Below, piece after piece: positions 9,601 through 19,498 of a stretch of DNA of 64,000 nucleotides (its first letter is position 1; the number at the start of each line of letters is the position of its first letter). The DNA is taken from assembly GCF_017873185.1 (NCBI RefSeq), contig NZ_JAGGJX010000008.1:1-64000 (forward strand), written 5' to 3'. The notes below the pieces were generated by a model. It saw only the letters and a list, made by a program, of their open reading frames with translations. It ran no database searches and was not told where the DNA came from. Position numbers and translations under genes: made by a program. The DNA comes from Metaclostridioides mangenotii. Its GTDB lineage: Bacteria > Bacillota > Clostridia > Peptostreptococcales > Peptostreptococcaceae.

Positions 9601-10754
9601 CTAAACACCTCCGCTAATTTTTCAACTTCACTTGATTTACCTAAAAGAGTCTTGTCCATGGAAAAGATAACAACTTCTACATCTATGCTGTCTTCATCGT
9701 CATTTAAGTATTCTAAGACCCTATTCTTGCACTTATTACATATAATATCGAATACTTCTGAAAGATTAGCTTCGTTTATTATGTCTATAGCTTCCTCTGA
9801 TGTAACGCACTTATCGATTTCTTCTAATAAAGAATACGGTGCCTTCATAAGTGCTAAGTTAGATATCAATATCTCGTTTCTAGCATCCGCAATTTTGCTG
9901 TGCGTATTAAAAATCCCTGCAGATAGCTTTATAAACTTTCCAATGTGACCTGCCATAAATATCTTTTTAAAGCCCATGCGTTGAGCTTCTTTAAGCATAT
10001 ATCCAATAAAGTTACTTGTCCTAATAATATAATGTGGGTTTAGAGAATAATGCTCTGAAATAAACTGTTCTCCGTGATTCCCTGGAACAAATATAACTTT
10101 ATCTATTCCCTGCTCTTTCTTCATTTGAAGTTCTATAGATAGAGATTTTTTCCAACCTTCATCACTCATCGGTTCTACTATTCCAGTTGTACCTAGTATT
10201 GATATGCCTCCGACAATGCCCAATCTGGGGTTAAAAGTTTTCTTTGCTACCTCTTCACCTTTTGGAGCTGATATAGTCAACCTAACCCCCTTAGATTTTG
10301 GCAAAATACCTTCCTCAAATTCAGAAATAACTTTTTCTACTTCACTTCTTATCATCTTTAATGGAATAGGGTTTATTGCAGGTTTTCCAACTCCTACACT
10401 AAGTCCTTTTTTAGTTACTACACCTATCCCCTTGCCTCCACAGATAATAACAGATTCTTCTTCACAACCTTTATCTACTATTTCAGCTTTCGAAAATATA
10501 TCCATAGTATGTGTTGCATCTATATCATCTCCACCGTCTTTTTTTATTGAACATTCGGCGAAATTTTCTTCAATATTTGCATTTTCTACAACTAAATCTA
10601 GTTCAATTCCCTTTGGAGTATCAATTTTGATAGAATCTATTTTGCTTCTAGTTAAAAGCATATAAGTCGCAGCTTTTGATGCTCCAGTGGCTGTTGAACC
10701 AGTGGTATATCCTCTTCTGTATTTCTTGCCATCAATGTATACAAACTCTTCCAT
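9597..10754 (-). CDS. cbiD: Cobalt-precorrin-5B C1-methyltransferase
   Basis: SAM-dependent C-1 methylase specific to the anaerobic pathway. The 385-aa protein opens with GKKYRRGYTTGSTATGASKA, the CbiD signature. It also has VGVGKPAINPIP, GTTGIVEPMSDEGWKKSL and MAGHIGKFIKLSAGIFNTHS. The fold is unrelated to the other methylases in the operon. It is separated by 8 bp from cbiC. Confidence 0.95.
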   Translation of the reverse strand: MEEFVYIDGKKYRRGYTTGSTATGASKAATYMLLTRSKIDSIKIDTPKGIELDLVVENANIEENFAECSIKKDGGDDIDATHTMDIFSKAEIVDKGCEEESVIICGGKGIGVVTKKGLSVGVGKPAINPIPLKMIRSEVEKVISEFEEGILPKSKGVRLTISAPKGEEVAKKTFNPRLGIVGGISILGTTGIVEPMSDEGWKKSLSIELQMKKEQGIDKVIFVPGNHGEQFISEHYSLNPHYIIRTSNFIGYMLKEAQRMGFKKIFMAGHIGKFIKLSAGIFNTHSKIADARNEILISNLALMKAPYSLLEEIDKCVTSEEAIDIINEANLSEVFDIICNKCKNRVLEYLNDDEDSIDVEVVIFSMDKTLLGKSSEVEKLAEVFR

Positions 10755-10762
10755 ATAATCAC

Positions 10763-11395
10763 CTAAATATTGTATAGTATCGCATTTACAATTGCTGCTG
10801 CTAAGTTACTTCCACCTTTTTTTCCTCTAGATATAATGTATGGAATATCAGTTTTAGCAAGCTCGTCTTTAGACTCTGCCGCTCCTACAAATCCAACTGG
10901 CACTCCCACAACTGCATCAAATCCAAGGTTGCCTTCATTGTTCATTTCAATTATTTTAAATAGAGCTGTTGGAGCATTTCCAAGTACAAATATCTTTCTA
11001 CCTGTGTCTTTTGCAGCTATTTCAATTGCAGCCATCGAACGAGTTATACCCTTTTCTTTAGCTATTTTGTGAGTTTCCTCTTCAGCAACTAGGCATCTAT
11101 ATTCGCACCCTAGCGCATTTAGTCTTCGCTTGTTTATTCCACTTAGCGCCATATTTGTATCTGTGTAAACTGTCGCCTGATTTTTTAAAGAGTCGACTAT
11201 CTTATCTACTGCAGTTTGCGAAATTTCCAGTATATCCAAATAATCAAAATCAGCTGTAGTATGAATTGCACGCTTTATTATCTTTTCTTCAAGTTCATTT
11301 TCAAACTTATAATCAGGTCTTATCTCATCGATTATCTCCTGTATAATCTCGAAACTTCTATCTTCTATTTTCATTGGATTTTTAATATAGTTCAT
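10763..11395 (-). CDS. cbiC: Cobalt-precorrin-8 methylmutase
   Basis: Moves the C-11 methyl to C-12, giving cobyrinic acid. The 210-aa protein contains NPMKIEDRSFEIIQ, the catalytic-His region RAIHTTADFDYL (about residues 40-51), YTDTNMALSGINKR, LGNAPTALF and GVPVGFVGAAESKD, all CobH/CbiC motifs. ATG at 11395 is chosen because AAAGGGGGACAAAA precedes it. It overlaps the 3' end of the threonine kinase gene by 14 bp. Confidence 0.94.
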   Translation of the reverse strand: MNYIKNPMKIEDRSFEIIQEIIDEIRPDYKFENELEEKIIKRAIHTTADFDYLDILEISQTAVDKIVDSLKNQATVYTDTNMALSGINKRRLNALGCEYRCLVAEEETHKIAKEKGITRSMAAIEIAAKDTGRKIFVLGNAPTALFKIIEMNNEGNLGFDAVVGVPVGFVGAAESKDELAKTDIPYIISRGKKGGSNLAAAIVNAILYNI

Positions 11396-12278
11396 TTTTG
11401 TCCCCCTTTGCGCCACCTGCTATTACTTTTAATGTGTATATATTTTTATATACCGAGTTGATATTTTCTCTCACTATTCTGTCGATAATTACACTTTCAT
11501 CCATATCTTCATCCAGCAAGATTCCAACTACAGTACCGCTGTGAGCTACATTTACACCGTAACCCTCATATCTATTTGAAATCTCCATTATCTTTTCGAG
11601 ATGAGCTTTCTTATGTATATTTTCATTTGCCAAACTGCTCATATTACAAGCTTGACCTATAAGTTTCAAGTCGCTGTCTTTAAATCCTTGTTGTAACAAT
11701 GAAAATGCCTTTTCAGTAGTCTTTCTATTCGATTCTTTCTTAGAATAGTAATCTTTAAGCCCTCTAGTATTCGATGTTAAAAGTATCTCGTCTGGTTCTA
11801 GAACAACTACCTTACAATTTTCCAAAAATCCTAAATTTTCCTCTACCTCTCCAGTAAGTGGATCGAATATACAATTTGACTTGATAAGCGTAGAATCTGT
11901 AGGTTCTATCTCCGCCGCCAACTTAGATATCTCCTCATCACTCATTGCTTTATTTATAAGTGAAAGCGTCGCCATTATTGTGGCGCCAATATCTGCAGTG
12001 GAACTAGCCATTCCCTTTGCTGTTGGAATACTGCTAAATATGTCTATTGATATATTTTCGGTTTCTTTTAATGGTAGAGAAAATCTATCAAATACTTTCT
12101 CAAGAGCTGCTCTAGATTTTTGTGTATTTAGGCTAATAGTATTAATATCTTCAAGTTTTTCTTCAATAACTACATGAGAGAACAAATCTACAGCATACGA
12201 ACATAAAAACTCTGTATTTCCCAATAGTCCCTGTACTAATTCCCCACATGAAGCTGGATACATTCCATTAGATTTCAT
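11382..12278 (-). CDS. pduX: L-threonine kinase (GHMP family), PduX-like
   Basis: Phosphorylates L-threonine for CobD, supplying the (R)-1-amino-2-propanol phosphate linker. The 298-aa protein has the N-terminal PASCGELVQGLLGN motif characteristic of PduX, the GHMP ATP-binding loop PTAKGMASSTADIGA (about residues 90-104) and the C-terminal VNVAHSGTVVGILLDE. ATG at 12278 directly follows the cobD stop (TAATATG). An upstream in-frame TTG would overlap cobD and is less likely. Its place between cobD and cbiC supports a biosynthetic role, not one in propanediol use. Confidence 0.88.
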   Translation of the reverse strand: MKSNGMYPASCGELVQGLLGNTEFLCSYAVDLFSHVVIEEKLEDINTISLNTQKSRAALEKVFDRFSLPLKETENISIDIFSSIPTAKGMASSTADIGATIMATLSLINKAMSDEEISKLAAEIEPTDSTLIKSNCIFDPLTGEVEENLGFLENCKVVVLEPDEILLTSNTRGLKDYYSKKESNRKTTEKAFSLLQQGFKDSDLKLIGQACNMSSLANENIHKKAHLEKIMEISNRYEGYGVNVAHSGTVVGILLDEDMDESVIIDRIVRENINSVYKNIYTLKVIAGGAKGDKNELY

Positions 12279-12279
12279 A

Positions 12280-13347
12280 TTAACCCACAACTCTTTCTAA
12301 TGATTTTATAATTCGCAAATTGTCTTCACGAGATTTTACAGCTATCCTTATATACGAGTCGTCTAAACCTTTAAAGTTTGACGCATCTCTAATTAAAATG
12401 CTGTGGTCTTTAAACATTTCTACTTTTACTTGATATGACTTTTTATTTATTAATTCTATTAGTATAAAGTTTGTATCAGAATCGTATACTTCTAAATTTT
12501 CGATACCTTTTAACCTTTCTAATAAAAACTCTCTTTCAAGTCTACCACCTATCTTGCTCTGTTGTATGTAGCCTTTGTCACTGAATATATAATTTGACAA
12601 ATGATCTGCGATTGTGTTTATAGTCCAAGGTTCTTTGAATTTGTATATTCTTTCTAAAATTTCTTTATTGCTAGTTATTCCATAGCCTAATCTAAGACCA
12701 GGCAGGCCAAAGAATTTTGTAGCCGCCTTAATTATAAATAAATTTTTATTGTTTTCCACATATTTTAAAAGCGAATAATCTTGTTCATCTCCTACAAACT
12801 CCATAAAAGTCTCGTCTACTATAAGAAGTTTATTGTTCTTATGCAATAAATCCATTAGTTTCAATATATCCTGAACATTTCCACTTGGATTATTTGGATT
12901 GCATATAAATAGGCTGTCAAATCTGTCTAGATTTTCTACTATTTGGTTTATATCAACTCTAAATCCCTGGTCCTTATCTAAATACAAATCCAATACATCA
13001 AGACCATTAAGATATGCAGATCTTCCGTATTCAGAGAATGTCGGATTTAGAACCGCAAGTCGTTTACCTATAGATTTCATTAGTAAATATATAATTTCAG
13101 TCGCACCATTGCCGGGAATTATGTATTTAGAATCTACGTCCAGATAATCGGATAAATTATTTCTCAGGTTTTGATAATCTATATCTGGATAGCTCTTACA
13201 AAGTTTAAACCCTTCATATACATGTTTTTCTAAATCCTTGATAATATTTGGATTTATATTTGAACTAAAATCTATTATCTCTCTTGGGTCCTTGTTATAA
13301 AATCTTGCCAAACTGTTTATGTCAGCTCCATGCCCTAAATCTTTCAT
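12280..13347 (-). CDS. cobD: L-threonine-O-3-phosphate decarboxylase
   Basis: PLP enzyme making (R)-1-amino-2-propanol O-2-phosphate from the PduX product. The 355-aa fold-type I aminotransferase-like protein starts DLGHGADINSLA, has IDFSSNINPN, PGNGATEIIYLLM, CNPNNPSGN, VDETFMEFVG and the PLP-lysine region KAATKFFGLPGLRLGYG (about residues 208-224). Family resemblance to histidinol-phosphate aminotransferase is expected. The N-terminal HGAD and the operon context favour CobD. Confidence 0.93.
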   Translation of the reverse strand: MKDLGHGADINSLARFYNKDPREIIDFSSNINPNIIKDLEKHVYEGFKLCKSYPDIDYQNLRNNLSDYLDVDSKYIIPGNGATEIIYLLMKSIGKRLAVLNPTFSEYGRSAYLNGLDVLDLYLDKDQGFRVDINQIVENLDRFDSLFICNPNNPSGNVQDILKLMDLLHKNNKLLIVDETFMEFVGDEQDYSLLKYVENNKNLFIIKAATKFFGLPGLRLGYGITSNKEILERIYKFKEPWTINTIADHLSNYIFSDKGYIQQSKIGGRLEREFLLERLKGIENLEVYDSDTNFILIELINKKSYQVKVEMFKDHSILIRDASNFKGLDDSYIRIAVKSREDNLRIIKSLERVVG

Positions 13348-13361
13348 CTGAACACCTCTAA

Positions 13362-14309
13362 TTAATTTATTAAAATATATATTCCTGTAAATGCCAACAA
13401 CGATACAAAAGATGACATGTACATAATTTTGTTAGTATCGACTATATTCTTTTCTTCAATTTCGTATAATTTATCTCCAATTGTTGGCTTATACACTTCT
13501 TTTCCAAAGTACACATTAGTTCCACCTAATTGAACCCCCAAAGCCCCAGCAACTGCACCTTCTGAAAATGCACAGTTCGGACTCTTATGATTTTTTCTAT
13601 CCCTAATGCCTATCTTAAAGCTATCCTTTAGGTTATAACCTAAAATAAAGCTTGCGATTGGAATAAATAATACCGATAATCTGGCAGGAATATAGTTTGC
13701 GATATCATCAAGTTTAGCAGATGCAAATCCTAAGTTTATGTACTTTTCGTTTTTATATCCTACAGTAGAGTCCAGAGTATTTACAGCTTTATACGCCATT
13801 GCAAGTGGAGCTCCACCTATAAATGCGTAGAACATAGGAGACATTATTCCGTCGACTGTGTTCTCTGCAACAGTTTCGACAGTAGCCCTTATGATTTCTT
13901 TTTCACTTAGATTGGTTGTATCTCTGCCAACTATATATGATAATTGAATTCTAGACTTTTCAATATCTCCAGTTTTAAGTACATCGTAGACTTTTACAGC
14001 TTCATCTTTAAGGCACTTTGTAGCAAATGTAGTGTAAATAATAATTCCGTTTATCAGAATATACGATACAGAATTAAATTTAAATAACCTAACTATCAAA
14101 TAAGTTACGACGTAAGTTGTAAGAACTGTGACAATACATAGTATAAATCCTCCTTTTTTAAGGTCTTCATCTGTTTTAAAAACCCTTCTTACAAAATTCT
14201 CTAAGACTTTTATAAGTTTCCCTATATACTTCACAGGATGGGGAAAAGAGTAAGGATCCCCTACAATTAAATCAACTATATATCCTAAGTAAATATATAT
14301 TAAATTCAT
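13362..14309 (-). CDS. cbiB: Adenosylcobinamide-phosphate synthase (membrane)
   Basis: Joins adenosylcobyric acid to aminopropanol phosphate. The 315-aa integral membrane protein has several hydrophobic segments and the conserved DLIVGDPYSFPHPVKYIGKLI (about residues 13-33), RATVETVAENTVDGIMSP and YKAVNTLDSTVGYKNEKY blocks. The first two-thirds of the protein hold the membrane spans. Its stop and the next start (cbiA side) are separated by a single base, consistent with a tightly packed operon. Confidence 0.94.
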   Translation of the reverse strand: MNLIYIYLGYIVDLIVGDPYSFPHPVKYIGKLIKVLENFVRRVFKTDEDLKKGGFILCIVTVLTTYVVTYLIVRLFKFNSVSYILINGIIIYTTFATKCLKDEAVKVYDVLKTGDIEKSRIQLSYIVGRDTTNLSEKEIIRATVETVAENTVDGIMSPMFYAFIGGAPLAMAYKAVNTLDSTVGYKNEKYINLGFASAKLDDIANYIPARLSVLFIPIASFILGYNLKDSFKIGIRDRKNHKSPNCAFSEGAVAGALGVQLGGTNVYFGKEVYKPTIGDKLYEIEEKNIVDTNKIMYMSSFVSLLAFTGIYILIN

Positions 14310-14310
14310 T

Positions 14311-15687
14311 TTATATTTTTCCTCTTTGTAAAAAATTCTTTAAGCAATCTATATTGTCGTAAAAGTGTGTATGTAAATATGTAGCCAAGGTATTGCCCTT
14401 GCTGTATCCACCATTCCACTCTGATATCTTTTTGCCATCTCTTTCCTTTATCATGGTATAAGCACATTTTTCTTCACTTTCAAATGTCGAGTGATGAAAT
14501 TCATGCCCTTTTATCACTTCTCCCTTTTTAGACAAGGCAGTATCTAATTTTGCTATTCCATAGCAGTACCCAAATCGCTTTAAGGAGTTAGTCATTTCAC
14601 TAGTTCCTTCGAAAATTCCTACCATCTCGTAGTTTGTACCATCTAAATCTGTCAGACTTCCACCTAGATACATAAGACCCCCACATTCAGCGTATATCGG
14701 AGTTCCTTTCTTGTGTGAATCTCGTATTGATTTTCTCATGCTTTCATTTAAATATATCTCTTTTGCATAAATCTCAGGAAAACCTCCACCGATGTAAATA
14801 TAATCCGCTTTTGGAACCACTTCATCATTTAGCGGACTGAAAAATACCACATAGAGACCTATTTTTTCAAGAAGATCTATATTTTCTCTGTAGTAAAAGT
14901 TAAACGCCTTATCAAAAGCAACTGCTATAGTTTTTCCTTTTGCACATTCTCTCAATCCATATGAATCAACAACTTTTTCCAAATCATATCCACTTGTAAT
15001 AGATTTGCTTTCTGAAATCTCTAGTAATCTGTTAACGTCTACATATTTTTCTATCTCATCTGATAGTATATCTAATTTTTTCTCTAGAGACTCTATCTCC
15101 ATACTAGGTATCAACCCTAAATGTCTGCTCTCTAATGAAAGTGCATTATTTGGAGGTAAATATCCAAGAACCTCTACATTACAGTATTTCTCTATTGATT
15201 CTTTTACTATACTGAAGTGGCTCTCTGTTTTTACGTTATTTACTATAACACCTTTAATATCAACACTTTTATCTATTTGTTGATAACCCATAACAGTTGC
15301 AGCACTTGAAGCTCCCATTGCTTTTCCATTGATAACCAGTATAACCGGGGATTTTAATATTTTTGATGTGTATGAAGTTGTACAGTTGTCAATATCAGTA
15401 CCAAATCCATCGTAAAGTCCCATAACTCCTTCAATTATTGAAATATCAGCATCCTTTGAAGATTCCTCAACTATATACTTTATCTTTTCATCATCTAACA
15501 TATATGAATCGAGATTTCTTGAATGTTTACCTGTAATAAAAGTGTGGTAAGATGGATCGATATAGTCTGGGCCTACTTTGTACGGTTGAACCTTTAAACC
15601 TCTATTTTTAAGCGCCTTCATTATGCCAAGCGATATTGTGGTCTTTCCAACTCCACTGCTAGTTCCTGCAATTACTAACTTTTTCAC
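14311..15687 (-). CDS. cbiA: Cobyrinic acid a,c-diamide synthase
   Basis: ATP- and glutamine-dependent amidation of the a and c side chains. The 458-aa protein has an N-terminal P-loop, IAGTSSGVGKTTISLG (about residues 5-20), and a C-terminal class I glutaminase domain with the nucleophile Cys in AECGGLMYLGG (about residue 337) and His in GHEFHHSTFE. Length matches the family. A 48-bp gap separates it from cbiP. Confidence 0.95.
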   Translation of the reverse strand: MKKLVIAGTSSGVGKTTISLGIMKALKNRGLKVQPYKVGPDYIDPSYHTFITGKHSRNLDSYMLDDEKIKYIVEESSKDADISIIEGVMGLYDGFGTDIDNCTTSYTSKILKSPVILVINGKAMGASSAATVMGYQQIDKSVDIKGVIVNNVKTESHFSIVKESIEKYCNVEVLGYLPPNNALSLESRHLGLIPSMEIESLEKKLDILSDEIEKYVDVNRLLEISESKSITSGYDLEKVVDSYGLRECAKGKTIAVAFDKAFNFYYRENIDLLEKIGLYVVFFSPLNDEVVPKADYIYIGGGFPEIYAKEIYLNESMRKSIRDSHKKGTPIYAECGGLMYLGGSLTDLDGTNYEMVGIFEGTSEMTNSLKRFGYCYGIAKLDTALSKKGEVIKGHEFHHSTFESEEKCAYTMIKERDGKKISEWNGGYSKGNTLATYLHTHFYDNIDCLKNFLQRGKI

Positions 15688-15735
15688 TTTCTAACCCCGT
15701 TTCTATCAAAGTAGATACTACTCTTTTAATCTCTA

Positions 15736-17250
15736 CTATTTCATAATTTCATAAATTTTTTCTATATCTAAATGTTCCCTTAGGAATTCTGCCAATCTAT
15801 CGTACTCTCTATTTTTATAATCACTATAAGATTTTATATTGCTTTTTAATTTTTCTAAACCTTTTAGTTCCCTTATATTATTTAGCAGAGCTCTCGTAAA
15901 GTCTATGTCGTCAAATACTCCATGTATGTAAGTTCCCACTACATTTCCTTTATCATTTACGCTTCCTTCTGCATAACAGACTTCTTTACCAAGTTTGTTT
16001 ACAATAGTATCGAAACTCTTGGAACCACTTCCCAAAACAGAAGTTCCCATATGTATTTCGTATCCACTTATGCTTTGATTTTTTAGACCATTAAGATATA
16101 CTCCTGTATCTGTATTTATCTCGGCTTTAACTTGGGTAGTAGTCTTATCTTTATTGAATATAGTCTCAATATCTAATAGACCCAATCCGTCAATTTCTAA
16201 AGTGTCTGATTCAATTAAATCAGGATCTTTTAGACTTTTACCTAACATCTGATAGCCTCCGCAAATACCGATTACTAACCCACCTTTTCTCTCAAATGAT
16301 TTTATTTGTTCATCATAACCATTTGATTTTATATACTTAAGATCTCTGATTGTATTCTTTGTTCCCGGTATTATCACAATATCAGGATTGCTTAAAAATT
16401 CCCCATGTTCAACATATCTCAAACTAACATCTTCCTGAGTCTCTAATATATCAAAATCAGTAAAATTAGACATATACGGAGTTCTTATGACTTCAATGTG
16501 TACGTCGTTTCTCGTAGGCTTATGTTGAAATTTATTGGTAACACTATCTTCATCTTCAATTTTTATATCGCTATATGGTACAACTCCTAAAACAGGTATC
16601 TCTATAATTTTTTCTAGCATTTCTACTCCACTTGTAATAAGCTCTTTTCTTCCTCTAAATTTATTTATTATAACTCCCTTTACTCTACTTCTATCTACTA
16701 CATCCATCAGATTTAAAGTCCCAACTATAGAAGCAAATACACCACCTCTGTCGATATCAGAGATTAATATCACTGGAGCATCTGCGATTTCAGCCATCTT
16801 CATATTTGAAATATCTCTATCCATCAAATTAATTTCAGCCGCACTTCCAGCGCCTTCCATAACAACTATATCGTGTTCATTTTGTAGTCCTTCAAAACTA
16901 TTTTTTAAAACTTCTATCAAATCTAACTTGTAGTCATGGTATTGGTTAGAATTCATATCTCCAACAGGCTTACCAAGAACTACAACTTGAGAAGAATTAT
17001 TGCCCGTGGGTTTTAACAAAATAGGATTCATATCTGCCTTTGGCTTTATATTTGCTGCTTCTGCTTGAAAAGCCTGTGCTCTTCCAATCTCTAATCCCTC
17101 TTCAGTTATAAACGAATTAAGGGCCATATTCTGTGATTTAAACGGCGAAACCGCAAACCCATCTTGGTAAAAAATTCTACACAATCCCGCTGCAATTATA
17201 CTCTTTCCTACATTTGAAGCCGTTCCCTGTAACATCACTTTCCTACCCAT
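15736..17250 (-). CDS. cbiP: Adenosylcobyric acid synthase
   Basis: Amidates the b, d, e and g side chains. The 504-aa enzyme has the N-terminal [18 protein letters not shown] dethiobiotin-synthetase-like P-loop, [23 protein letters not shown], and a C-terminal glutaminase domain with [13 protein letters not shown] (nucleophile Cys) and TYIHGVFDD. It is the first gene after the riboswitch terminator; the ATG at 17250 follows GAGGTGATAAAA. Translation and transcription of the following 17 genes should therefore depend on riboswitch readthrough. Confidence 0.96.
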   Translation of the reverse strand: MGRKVMLQGTASNVGKSIIAAGLCRIFYQDGFAVSPFKSQNMALNSFITEEGLEIGRAQAFQAEAANIKPKADMNPILLKPTGNNSSQVVVLGKPVGDMNSNQYHDYKLDLIEVLKNSFEGLQNEHDIVVMEGAGSAAEINLMDRDISNMKMAEIADAPVILISDIDRGGVFASIVGTLNLMDVVDRSRVKGVIINKFRGRKELITSGVEMLEKIIEIPVLGVVPYSDIKIEDEDSVTNKFQHKPTRNDVHIEVIRTPYMSNFTDFDILETQEDVSLRYVEHGEFLSNPDIVIIPGTKNTIRDLKYIKSNGYDEQIKSFERKGGLVIGICGGYQMLGKSLKDPDLIESDTLEIDGLGLLDIETIFNKDKTTTQVKAEINTDTGVYLNGLKNQSISGYEIHMGTSVLGSGSKSFDTIVNKLGKEVCYAEGSVNDKGNVVGTYIHGVFDDIDFTRALLNNIRELKGLEKLKSNIKSYSDYKNREYDRLAEFLREHLDIEKIYEIMK

Positions 17251-17275
17251 TTTATCACCTCGATTTATTAGTTAT

Positions 17276-17309
17276 AATAAAAAAAGCCCTAATTACGGAA
17301 ATTAGGACT
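17276..17309 (-). terminator. Riboswitch expression-platform terminator
   Basis: On the minus strand AGTCCTAATT (17300-17309), loop TCCGT, and AATTAGGGCT (17285-17294) form a 10-bp stem followed by seven U residues. It stands between the cobalamin aptamer and cbiP, as expected for a transcriptional off-switch. Confidence 0.9.
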
Positions 17310-17372
17310 TATACTATCATTGGCTATATAAGTAAAATCTTTCACCCCGAAGATTCTGTAACAACTAAATAA

Positions 17373-17500
17373 GGCAGGTATCCTGGCTCGACTTCGACCT
17401 ACTTCTATACCCTTCCCATCATAAGATAGTGGATTAATTATAGTTTCGTCAGTCATACAGTAGCGGGGGCTGCAAAGGCATTTAACCTTTTTCCCTTTTA
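17373..17500 (-). promoter_or_regulatory. Cobalamin (B12) riboswitch aptamer
   Basis: Read on the minus strand, the order of conserved blocks fits the cobalamin riboswitch: GGGAAAAAGGT (5' side), AATGCC...TTTGCAGCCCCCGCTACTGT, GACTGACGAAA, CCACT, GGGAAGG, and the 3' B12-box-like segment AGCCAGGATACCTGCC (17373-17389). The G-rich linker CTTCGGGGTGAAAG (17340-17354) may form the kissing-loop or antiterminator part. Ligand binding would favour the terminator at 17276-17309 and shut off cbiP-sirC. It begins only 32 nt after the cobC stop and I see no terminator between them, so it could also gate readthrough from cobTUSC. Confidence 0.93.
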
Positions 17501-17531
17501 ATATTTTATAACCTTCTTTAGTAAAATTATT

Positions 17532-18146
17532 CTATTTTAAGAACTCTGTGTTATTTAGCATTGTTAAAACCGAAAATCCGTTGTCAATCTCTACAATTGA
17601 AACAGATGAATTGTCAATTTTGTAATTCCAGTGATTTTTATAGTCTCTAGAGATCAGATATGAAACTATATTTCTAATCGATCCAGCATGTGAACAGACT
17701 AGAATATTCTCAATATCTTTGCTATTAGCATTTTTTAATATAAGCTCTATCTCTTTTGAAACTCTATTATATGATTCTACTAGAGATTCCCCATTTGGAA
17801 ATCTATAATTATCCCCATCATTTAATAGATCTAAATATTCTTTAGGAAACTTTTTTTCAATCTCTTTAAATGTGTATCCATCAAAATCTCCAAAATTTAG
17901 TTCATTGAGATTCTCAATAATCTCTATATCTATACCCTTCGACTTAGATATCAAATCAATTGTTTTCTGAGTCCTTATCGAACTGGATGTATATATCTTA
18001 TCTATAGGGATATCTTTGAGATAATCTACAAGCTTATGAACTTGTCCTTCTCCTAATTGACTTAAAGTACTGTCTGCAAATCCAGACAACCTTCCTTTTT
18101 CATTGGCACTCGTAACAGCATGCCTTACCAATATTAATTTTATCAT
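17532..18146 (-). CDS. cobC: Alpha-ribazole-5'-phosphate phosphatase
   Basis: Histidine-phosphatase family enzyme that dephosphorylates alpha-ribazole phosphate or adenosylcobalamin phosphate. The 204-aa protein has LVRHAVTSANEKGRLSG (catalytic His about residue 8, with Ala in place of the usual Gly in the RHG motif), ELNFGDFDG and VCSHAGSIRNI with the second His. A general phosphoglycerate-mutase-like role cannot be ruled out from sequence alone, but the 18-bp distance to cobS supports the B12 role. Confidence 0.85.
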   Translation of the reverse strand: MIKLILVRHAVTSANEKGRLSGFADSTLSQLGEGQVHKLVDYLKDIPIDKIYTSSSIRTQKTIDLISKSKGIDIEIIENLNELNFGDFDGYTFKEIEKKFPKEYLDLLNDGDNYRFPNGESLVESYNRVSKEIELILKNANSKDIENILVCSHAGSIRNIVSYLISRDYKNHWNYKIDNSSVSIVEIDNGFSVLTMLNNTEFLK

Positions 18147-18164
18147 ATTATCACCCTATATATA

Positions 18165-18932
18165 TTATAAAAATAAAAAAACATACAAAAATATTATATA
18201 GACTACTTCTGATAGTTCAATTGTACATCCGAGTATATCGCCTGTTATTCCATCTATTTTTGAATAGACATGCCTTTTAAATAATTCTACAAAGATTATT
18301 AAAACAGCTAGAGATGTTAGAGCTCCAACAATTTCGAAATTATTCAGCATCAATGTCCATCTTCCTAAAACAAAAATTATAACTGTGCTATACAGTAAAG
18401 CAGTTATAATCATAGACAATGTTGCTTTACCAATAAATACATTTCCCATTCCTTTTTCTCTTGGGGACTCTGTTTTATATGTAATCCATATAACAGCAAA
18501 TCTAGAAGCCATTGGCATAAATAGTACTATCCACATCATATTTGCTTCTATGAAACTATATATAAATCCTATCTTTAATATTACTAAGAATACTATAGCA
18601 AGCAATGAGTTCGTTCCAAGCCTTGAATCTTTCATTATCTCAAGCATCTTTTCCTTGTCTCTGTAGCTGTAGAGCGCATCGAAAGTATCGCCCAATCCAT
18701 CAATATGAAGTCCTCCTGTAAGCAATACTTCTGCCAATACTATCAGCACAGATGTAACTAGCCCTGGAAATATATTTTGCGAAAGCATACCTACAAGGAA
18801 TGTAATAACCCCTACTACAAATCCAACTAGTGGAAAATAAACTATACCTTTATGAAATTCTTCATCGAAGCCTGAATTGTATTTAATTGGTATTTTTGTT
18901 AAAAACTGCAACGTAAGTATAAATCTTTTCAT
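18165..18932 (-). CDS. cobS: Adenosylcobinamide-GDP ribazoletransferase (cobalamin synthase)
   Basis: Joins AdoCbi-GDP and alpha-ribazole (phosphate) at the membrane. The 255-aa polytopic protein begins LTLQFLTKIPI, has GGLHIDGLGDTFDALYS (about residues 73-89) with the acidic metal-binding residues, DSRLGTNSLLAI, and a C-terminal KIDGITGDILGCTIELSE motif. It has about six hydrophobic segments. Two bases separate it from cobU. Confidence 0.94.
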   Translation of the reverse strand: MKRFILTLQFLTKIPIKYNSGFDEEFHKGIVYFPLVGFVVGVITFLVGMLSQNIFPGLVTSVLIVLAEVLLTGGLHIDGLGDTFDALYSYRDKEKMLEIMKDSRLGTNSLLAIVFLVILKIGFIYSFIEANMMWIVLFMPMASRFAVIWITYKTESPREKGMGNVFIGKATLSMIITALLYSTVIIFVLGRWTLMLNNFEIVGALTSLAVLIIFVELFKRHVYSKIDGITGDILGCTIELSEVVYIIFLYVFLFL

Positions 18933-18934
18933 AT

Positions 18935-19495
18935 TTACCCCTTTATCTTCATAGGAATTCCACTAACAACAAAATATACTTCATCACTCATTTTGGATAT
19001 ATACTGATTTACCTTTCCAGCAATATCTGTGTAAATCCTGCTAAGTTTGTTGTCTGGCATTACTCCCATTCCAAGTTCATTTGTTACAAATACAAAGTAC
19101 AAGTCCGTCTTTTTTATTTCTAATATCAATTTTTCTATTTGATCGTAGACATGTTCTTTCATTCTATCTATTTCTTCTCTACTCATGTTATCTACATCTT
19201 GATTATAATCAAACATTAGGTTGTTTACCAAAAGCGTCACACAATCTAGTATAACTGTGTTGTGCCTTTTATCTATTTTATTTATCTCTTTATGTACATC
19301 TTTATATATTTCATATGTTTCCCATTCATCACTTCTTTGCTCTCTGTGTTTATTTACCCTGTCCAACATTTCTTCATCAAATGGTATTGAAGTAGCTATA
19401 TACGCTGTGCTGTTGTTTTGATTCAAACAGAGAGATTCTGCAAAACAGCTTTTTCCTGATCTAGATCCTCCAGTTATAACAACTATATTACTCAT
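18935..19495 (-). CDS. cobU: Adenosylcobinamide kinase / adenosylcobinamide-phosphate guanylyltransferase
   Basis: Bifunctional nucleotide-loop assembly enzyme. The 186-aa protein has a P-loop VVITGGSRSGKSCFAE (about residues 4-19), the RVNKHREQRSDEWETYE segment containing the guanylylated-His region, VILDCVTLLVNNL and VTNELGMGVMPDNKLSR. The order cobT-cobU-cobS-cobC is compact, with gaps of 18 bp or less. Confidence 0.95.
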   Translation of the reverse strand: MSNIVVITGGSRSGKSCFAESLCLNQNNSTAYIATSIPFDEEMLDRVNKHREQRSDEWETYEIYKDVHKEINKIDKRHNTVILDCVTLLVNNLMFDYNQDVDNMSREEIDRMKEHVYDQIEKLILEIKKTDLYFVFVTNELGMGVMPDNKLSRIYTDIAGKVNQYISKMSDEVYFVVSGIPMKIKG

Positions 19496-19498
19496 ATG

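Noticed and set aside
10763-11416. Longer starts for cbiC, cbiF, cbiG, pduX, prfA, rpmE, galU, yabN and yabP
   Set aside because: In each case the upstream frame overlaps a good ribosome site or the preceding gene, and the internal start gives the family's normal N-terminus.
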